From: Rahnella sikkimica
GTDB taxonomy: Bacteria; Pseudomonadota; Gammaproteobacteria; Enterobacterales; Enterobacteriaceae
NCBI RefSeq assembly: GCF_002951615.1
Contig: NZ_CP019062.1
Location: 2,728,001-2,792,000, forward strand
Direction of reading: 5' to 3'
Length of the DNA: 64,000 nt
A program made the translations under genes and the position numbers. Shown piece after piece: positions 59,209 through 64,000 of this stretch (position 1 is its first letter; each line of letters starts with the position of its first letter). The notes under the pieces are model-generated. The model saw only the letters and a program-made list of their open reading frames with translations. It was not told where the DNA came from and ran no database searches.

Positions 59209-62200
59209 ATGGGGATCAATGAGAGTTTTATCAGTAACCCGACGCGCGTCTGGCTGGTGATCCTGCTGCTCGGCGTGGGCGGCTTAATCGCATTGTTCAA
59301 CATCGGGCGGCTGGAAGATCCAGCGTTTACCATCAAAACGGCGGTGGTGTCCGTTCAGTATCCGGGCGCATCCTCGCAACAGGTCGAAGAAGAAGTCACG
59401 CTGCCGCTGGAAAATGCCCTTCAGCGCCTGCCTTACGTCGATAACATTACGTCGATTTCCGCCGTCGGTTTATCGCAAATCACCGTGAATATCGATGCCC
59501 GCTATCACTCTTCCGAACTGCCGCAAATCTGGGATGAACTGCGCCGCCGGGTGAATGACGCGACGCTGCAATTCCCGCCCGGCGTCAGTCCGCCGTTTGT
59601 TAACGACGATTTCGGCGATGTGTACGGGTACTTTTTCTCTATCTATGGTGACAGCTTTACCAACCCCGAACTGCGCGCGTATGCCGAACAGCTTCGCAGG
59701 CAACTGGTTCTGGTGCCCGGCGTGGGCAAAGTCGCGATTGGCGGCGTCATTCCTGAGCAGGTTTACATCGAGATTTCGCGGGCGAAAATGGCGGCTTACG
59801 GCGTCACGCTGGCGCGTCTGGCCGATGTGCTCAACCGGCAAAATCTGGTTTCCGATGCGGGCAGCATGACGGTCGGCAGTGAATCCATCCGTCTGCATCC
59901 GACCGGCGGTTTTCAGAATATCGATGAGCTTAATAATGTGCTCATCAGTCCGGCCGGTTCCACGCACAGCATTTATCTGCGCGACATCGCCACCGTTTCG
60001 CAGGGCGTCGCGGATCATCCCGGCAATATTTACCACGCGAATGGCCGCAATGCGCTGACCCTCGGTGTCTCTTACATTCCCGGCGTGAATGTCATGAATA
60101 TCGGCCACGCCATCGAAGCCAGAATGCACCAGCTCAGCGCCGACAAACCGGCGGGGATCGAGCTGAAAGTCTTCTACGATCAGGCTGCCGAAGTCAAAAA
60201 ATCCGTTGACGGTTTTATCATTAACTTCCTGATGGCGCTGGCGATTGTGGTCGGCGTCTTGCTGATTTTCATGGGCTTGCGCAGCGGGATTATTATTGCC
60301 GTGTCGCTGGCGCTGAACGTGCTCGGCACGTTGCTGATCATGTATTTATTTGGCATCGAGCTTCAGCGTATTTCGCTGGGTGCGCTGATCATCGCACTGA
60401 GTATGCTGGTGGATAACGCGATTGTGGTGGTGGAAGGCGTGCTGATTTCCCGCCAGCAGGGCAATCCGCTGATGAGTGCGATTTCGCACATTATCAAACG
60501 CTCCGCCCTGCCGTTGCTGGGCGCGACGGTCATTGCCATTCTGGCGTTCGCGCCTATCGGGCTGTCGCAGGATTCGACCGGCGAATACTGTAAATCGCTG
60601 TTCCAGGTGTTGCTGATTTCGCTGATGCTCAGCTGGGTCACGGCGCTGACGCTCACGCCGGTACTGGTCAAATGGGCGTTTGCCAATATGCCGGTGCCGG
60701 AGAAAAAACCGGATGAACAGGCCGACCCTTACGGCGGCTGGATTTTCCGCGTTTACCGGCGTTTGCTGTCGGCGCTGCTGGTGCGCCAGACCGTTACGCT
60801 GGTGATCCTCGCGGCGCTGCTCACGGCGTCCGTCTGGGGATTTGGCTTCGTGCGGCAGAACTTTTTCCCGTCCTCCAATACGCCGATTTTCTTCGTCGAT
60901 CTCTGGCTGCCTTACGGCACCGATATCAACTACACCGCCCGCGTTGCAAAGGAAATCGAACAAAATATCAGTAAGCAGGACGGCGTTGAAAACACCGTCA
61001 CCACCGTCGGTCAGGGCGGGATGCGCTTTATTCTGACCTACAACGGCCAGCGCCAGTATTCCAACTACGCACAGATTATGGTGCGGATGGACGACCAGCG
61101 GAAAATCGCCGGTCTGGTTCGACACACCGAGCAGGATATCCAGAAAAATTACCCCGAGGTGAATGCGCGGCTCAAACGCATTATGTTCGGGCCTTCCGGC
61201 GACAGCGCCATTGAAGTGCGCATTAAAGGTTCTGACCCGGACACGCTGCGCAGCATCGCCAGCCGGGTGGATAAAATCATCCTCGATGACGGCGCGGCCG
61301 ACGGCGTGCGCAACGACTGGCAGGATCGCAGCAAAATGGTCAGGCCGGTATTTTCCCCGTATCTGGGCCGTGAACTGGGCGTGGATAAAGGCGAAGTCGA
61401 CAGCGCATTACAGATGAATTTCAGCGGCAGCACGGTCGGGATTTACCGCGATGGCTCCACGCTGATGCCTATCGTGTTGCGCCCGCCTGCGGCAGAAAGG
61501 CTGGATGTCGATCACATGGCGAACATCATGGTCTGGAGCCAGACGCGCCAGCAATTTATTCCGCTGAGCAACGTGGTCAGTGATTTCAAGGTGGAATGGG
61601 AAGATCCGCTGATCATGCGCCGCGACCGTATCCGTATGCTCACCGTACAGACCGACCCTGATGCGGCCACCGGTGAAACCTCCGGCGACATGCTGGCGCG
61701 GATCAAACCGCAGGTCGAGGCGCTGACCTTGCCGCACGGCTACAGTATTGAATGGGGCGGCGATGCGGAGAATTCCGCCGAGGCGCAGGAAGGGCTGTTT
61801 ACCACGCTGCCGATTGGTTTCCTGATGATGTTTATCATCACGGTGCTGATGTTCAGTTCGGTGAAAAATGCGATTGCCATCTGGCTGACCGTGCCGCTGG
61901 CGCTGATTGGCGTGACGTTTGGTTTCCTGCTGACCGGCATTCCGTTCGGCTTTATGGCGCTGATCGGCCTGCTCAGCCTGAGCGGTATGTTAATCCGCAA
62001 CGGTATCGTGCTGGTTGAAGAAATCGGCCAGCAGAAAAAAGAGAAAAATCAGACGGAAGCGATTATCTACGCGGCCACGTCACGCCTGCGCCCTATCCTG
62101 CTGACGGCCTTTACCACCGTGCTCGGGCTCGCGCCGTTGTTACTTGATGTATTTTTCCAAAGCATGGCCGTTGTTATTATGTTCGGGCTGGGCTTTGCTA

Positions 62201-62274
62201 CCGTGCTGACGCTTCTGGTTCTGCCGGTGATTTACAACTGTTTCCATCGTGAAGGACAACGCATTAAACAATGA
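59209..62274 (+). CDS. RND-family efflux pump, inner-membrane subunit
   Basis: AcrB-like resistance-nodulation-division transporter of 1021 residues from ATG at 59209 (MGINESFISNPTRVWLV). The frame to 59134 overlaps the adaptor gene and is not supported. Twelve membrane helices in two halves are seen. Helix 4 has IIALSMLVDNAIVVVEGVLI with the proton-relay Asp, and helix 10 region has SGMLIRNGIVLVEEI. The porter domains show IGRLEDPAFTIKTA and VEEEVTLPLENAL. It is of the HAE1/VexF-like branch with shorter loops. Substrate unknown. The ATGA overlap couples it to the next gene. Confidence 0.9.
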   Translation: MGINESFISNPTRVWLVILLLGVGGLIALFNIGRLEDPAFTIKTAVVSVQYPGASSQQVEEEVTLPLENALQRLPYVDNITSISAVGLSQITVNIDARYHSSELPQIWDELRRRVNDATLQFPPGVSPPFVNDDFGDVYGYFFSIYGDSFTNPELRAYAEQLRRQLVLVPGVGKVAIGGVIPEQVYIEISRAKMAAYGVTLARLADVLNRQNLVSDAGSMTVGSESIRLHPTGGFQNIDELNNVLISPAGSTHSIYLRDIATVSQGVADHPGNIYHANGRNALTLGVSYIPGVNVMNIGHAIEARMHQLSADKPAGIELKVFYDQAAEVKKSVDGFIINFLMALAIVVGVLLIFMGLRSGIIIAVSLALNVLGTLLIMYLFGIELQRISLGALIIALSMLVDNAIVVVEGVLISRQQGNPLMSAISHIIKRSALPLLGATVIAILAFAPIGLSQDSTGEYCKSLFQVLLISLMLSWVTALTLTPVLVKWAFANMPVPEKKPDEQADPYGGWIFRVYRRLLSALLVRQTVTLVILAALLTASVWGFGFVRQNFFPSSNTPIFFVDLWLPYGTDINYTARVAKEIEQNISKQDGVENTVTTVGQGGMRFILTYNGQRQYSNYAQIMVRMDDQRKIAGLVRHTEQDIQKNYPEVNARLKRIMFGPSGDSAIEVRIKGSDPDTLRSIASRVDKIILDDGAADGVRNDWQDRSKMVRPVFSPYLGRELGVDKGEVDSALQMNFSGSTVGIYRDGSTLMPIVLRPPAAERLDVDHMANIMVWSQTRQQFIPLSNVVSDFKVEWEDPLIMRRDRIRMLTVQTDPDAATGETSGDMLARIKPQVEALTLPHGYSIEWGGDAENSAEAQEGLFTTLPIGFLMMFIITVLMFSSVKNAIAIWLTVPLALIGVTFGFLLTGIPFGFMALIGLLSLSGMLIRNGIVLVEEIGQQKKEKNQTEAIIYAATSRLRPILLTAFTTVLGLAPLLLDVFFQSMAVVIMFGLGFATVLTLLVLPVIYNCFHREGQRIKQ

Positions 62275-63236
62275 ATACAACGGGACTGAATATTATTAAA
62301 ACGCTCGGCTGCCTGACCGCCGTGACCTTTTTTACCGTCTATAACACGTACGATAATTACAATTATAACTACGACGCGATTCTGGCTTTCCTGACCTTTA
62401 TTTCCACCATTGCCACACCGCTGTTTTTTGTCGTGACCGGGTATATGGACGCCGATTCCCAGCACACGCCGGAATGGCAGATGAAAAAGATACGCGGGAT
62501 CCTGACGATTTTTATCTTCTGGTTCTCGATTTATTACCTGTGGGGGCCGTATCAGAAAGGCTATCTCATCCAGCCGTGGTTTATTTTTTCGCTGGTGATT
62601 ATTTATACCTTCCACCCGGTGGTGGAATGGCTGGCGAAACGCCGGGTGATTCTGGCTTCGCTGGTGGTCGCCCTGCTGGTTTTCTCGTTCGCTTATGACC
62701 TGCTGGCGATCTACTTCACTGAAAGTAAAATTTTCTCCGCGCCCGCGCAGTTCCGTATCTGGACGTGGGTGCTTTATTATCTCACCGGCCAGCTACTTTA
62801 TGATCCGGTGGTTTCCTCACTCTACAGCCGCCCGCGCATCGCTAAATACGCCGCCATCGCGATTCCGTTTGTTTATACTTTTACGTGGTTTTATGAGAAG
62901 CGCTTTTTCTTCTCCCTGTTCAACGTTGAGCGCAACAGCTTTATTCTGACCGGATCGCAGGTCTATATTCTGGTGTTGTTGATTATCATCGCGGCGAACG
63001 GCGTTAAACCGGAAGCCATCCGGTTGCCGGTCAGTGAAATGGTCAGCTCGCTCGGTAAAACCATGACCGGCGTTTATATCCTCCACTACACCTTCTTTAA
63101 CCTGCTTATCGAGTGGATCCCAATCCATTCCCTGACCGCCAAACTGCTGGTCATCCTGATGACGTTCCTGCTCTCGGTGCTGTCGTCCATGCTGCTGCTC
63201 AAAAGCAATCTGACGAAAAAGCTGATTACGTTTTGA
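62271..63236 (+). CDS. Acyltransferase-3-like membrane protein
   Basis: Integral membrane protein of 321 residues with about ten hydrophobic segments. It resembles the WecH/YiaH-type acyltransferase-3 family in topology and in the last part (MVSSLGKTMTGVYILHYTFFN). The N-terminal Arg-x10-His pair of active members is absent: LNIIKTLGCLTAVTFFTVYN has Lys and Phe at those positions. The gene overlaps the RND pump gene by 4 nt, an unusual partner. The function is unclear; it could be an inactive member with a transport or binding role. Confidence 0.7.
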   Translation: MNTTGLNIIKTLGCLTAVTFFTVYNTYDNYNYNYDAILAFLTFISTIATPLFFVVTGYMDADSQHTPEWQMKKIRGILTIFIFWFSIYYLWGPYQKGYLIQPWFIFSLVIIYTFHPVVEWLAKRRVILASLVVALLVFSFAYDLLAIYFTESKIFSAPAQFRIWTWVLYYLTGQLLYDPVVSSLYSRPRIAKYAAIAIPFVYTFTWFYEKRFFFSLFNVERNSFILTGSQVYILVLLIIIAANGVKPEAIRLPVSEMVSSLGKTMTGVYILHYTFFNLLIEWIPIHSLTAKLLVILMTFLLSVLSSMLLLKSNLTKKLITF

Positions 63237-63785
63237 TTAGTTTTGCTCCGACACCAGCACGGCCATCGTATCCGGTTCCAGCGCCCTGAAAATATGCTCA
63301 ACGTCGGCGGGATACGAAATGTAGTCACCGGCGTTGAGTTCCACCGGTGAATCCACCAGCCCGACCAGAGCACGCCCCTGCGTGATGATGATGTGTTCCA
63401 CCGAACCCTGCGGATGCGGGCTGGAAACACGGTCGCTGCCCGGCTGCGTGGTCAGCAGATACACATCGCGTCGTGCGCCCGGCGGACAGGTCGCCAGAAG
63501 CACCGCTTTGTAATCCGCCAGTTCCGCCACCACCGACGGGCCTTCGCCACGCCGGATCACCTGCATTTTATTCACTTCCGGCTCCATCAGCCGCGCGAAG
63601 GGAATATTCAGCGCCACACACAGCGCCCACAGTGTTTCCAGACTCGGATTGCCGTTACCGGCTTCGAGTTGAGAAAGCGTCGATTTAGCCACACCGGCGC
63701 GGCGGGCGACTTCCGCCAGCGACAAACCTGCCCGCTGACGTTCCCGCACCAGGCCTTTAGAAATAACGCTGATAGGTTGAGACAT
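63237..63785 (-). CDS. XRE-cupin transcriptional regulator
   Basis: Regulator of 182 residues with an N-terminal helix-turn-helix (LSLAEVARRAGVAKSTLSQLEAGNGNPSLETLWAL, about residues 17-52) and a C-terminal cupin domain with SPHPQGSVEHIIITQGRALVGL and LNAGDYISYPADVEHIF. Genes of this type often sit divergent to AzlC/AzlD amino-acid exporters and control them. Its stop abuts the acyltransferase-like gene. Confidence 0.88.
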   Translation of the reverse strand: MSQPISVISKGLVRERQRAGLSLAEVARRAGVAKSTLSQLEAGNGNPSLETLWALCVALNIPFARLMEPEVNKMQVIRRGEGPSVVAELADYKAVLLATCPPGARRDVYLLTTQPGSDRVSSPHPQGSVEHIIITQGRALVGLVDSPVELNAGDYISYPADVEHIFRALEPDTMAVLVSEQN

Positions 63786-63807
63786 TACGGCACTCCGATC
63801 AGTATAA

Positions 63808-63821
63808 CGAACGATCGTTCG
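63808..63821. promoter_or_regulatory. Palindromic operator candidate between regulator and azlC
   Basis: Perfect 14-bp palindrome CGAACGATCGTTCG between divergent genes. A related half (CTCGTTCGTTAT) lies at 63861-63872, after a TATAAT at 63850-63855. It is a plausible binding site of the adjacent XRE-cupin regulator. Confidence 0.6.
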
Positions 63822-63883
63822 ACTTGAAGAACGATTCAGAAGTGTTCATTATAATGGATACTCGTTCGTTATGGGATTGAATT

Positions 63884-64000
63884 ATGCAAGCACGTTTCTT
63901 TTCACCGCTGGGAAAGGATGTGGTGAAAGCCATCTTTCTGGTCTGCCTCGCCGATGGTCTGGTGGGAATTTCTTACGGTTCACTGGCGGTCGCCGGAGGC
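63884..64000 (+). CDS. AzlC-family permease, 5' end only
   Basis: Thirty-nine codons before the window edge: MQARFFSPLGKDVVKAIFLV, then CLADGLVGISYGSLAVAGG. The start and the first membrane helix, with the GISYGSLAV-type motif, fit AzlC/YgaZ branched-chain amino acid exporters. The cupin-XRE regulator divergent to it supports the call. Confidence 0.7.
   Translation, partial: MQARFFSPLGKDVVKAIFLVCLADGLVGISYGSLAVAGG

Noticed and set aside
1..64000. CRISPR arrays, insertion sequences, prophage genes
   Set aside because: No regularly spaced repeats, transposase, integrase or phage structural genes were seen.

Overview
The window looks like a chromosome segment of an enterobacterium. Gene content and order from speA through speC and a tRNA-Phe follow the Escherichia coli backbone (epd-pgk-fbaA, tktA, loiP, speA, metK, galP, sprT, endA, rsmE, gshB, yqgE, ruvX, yggR, yggS, proC, yggT, yggU, rdgB, hemW, yggN, yggL, trmB, mutY, yggX, mltC, speC, pheV). 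The proteins are clearly diverged from E. coli, and a glutaminase sits near where E. coli has ansB. A Yersiniaceae member of the Rahnella or Serratia type is the best guess; the genus is inference.

Layout. 1-701: a LacI repressor cut by the left edge. 839-6789: epd-pgk-fbaA and tktA, all on the minus strand, with a Cra-like operator upstream of epd. 7038-8763: two tandem LoiP-type lipoprotein proteases. 8858-11001: speA preceded by an overlapping YqgB-like small ORF. 11552-14699: metK with possible MetJ boxes, and galP with two GalR/GalS-type operators. 14775-24306: housekeeping genes on the plus strand, with the PilT-like yggR on the minus strand. 24307-24877: a small region holding a 39-codon secreted-peptide ORF with its own terminator and a diverged direct repeat. 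24878-32650: yggN, glsB, yggL, trmB, mutY, yggX, mltC, speC. 33333-33408: tRNA-Phe, then a DUF1294 membrane protein.

33917-52467 is the accessory heart of the window: a minus-strand, Wzy-dependent exopolysaccharide operon of about 18 kb. A JUMPstart/ops element at 52429 precedes wbaP, and wza-wzb-wzc, a flippase, two glycosyltransferases, a Wzy-type polymerase, a Tat-exported beta-helix protein, an acyltransferase, manC, manB, a third glycosyltransferase and a Gmd homologue follow. Four of these genes are each broken by a single missing G in a G6 or G7 tract, and restoring one G repairs every one of them. A hexanucleotide microsatellite also lies in the operon. The Gmd homologue has lost its nucleotide-binding and catalytic residues and looks like a pseudoenzyme. 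The operon is flanked by a degenerate EAL protein and an RcsA-like LuxR regulator. RcsAB-box-like sites lie upstream of the regulator.

55122-64000: a P2-type cation ATPase; a divergent RND efflux operon (membrane-fusion lipoprotein, pump, acyltransferase-3-like membrane protein lacking the usual His); an XRE-cupin regulator; and the start of a divergent AzlC-family permease.

The best candidate for something undescribed is the exopolysaccharide locus. It could be a multi-tract phase-variable locus with a dead Gmd paralogue, or the tracts could be homopolymer undercalls. The evidence for each reading is set out in the findings.
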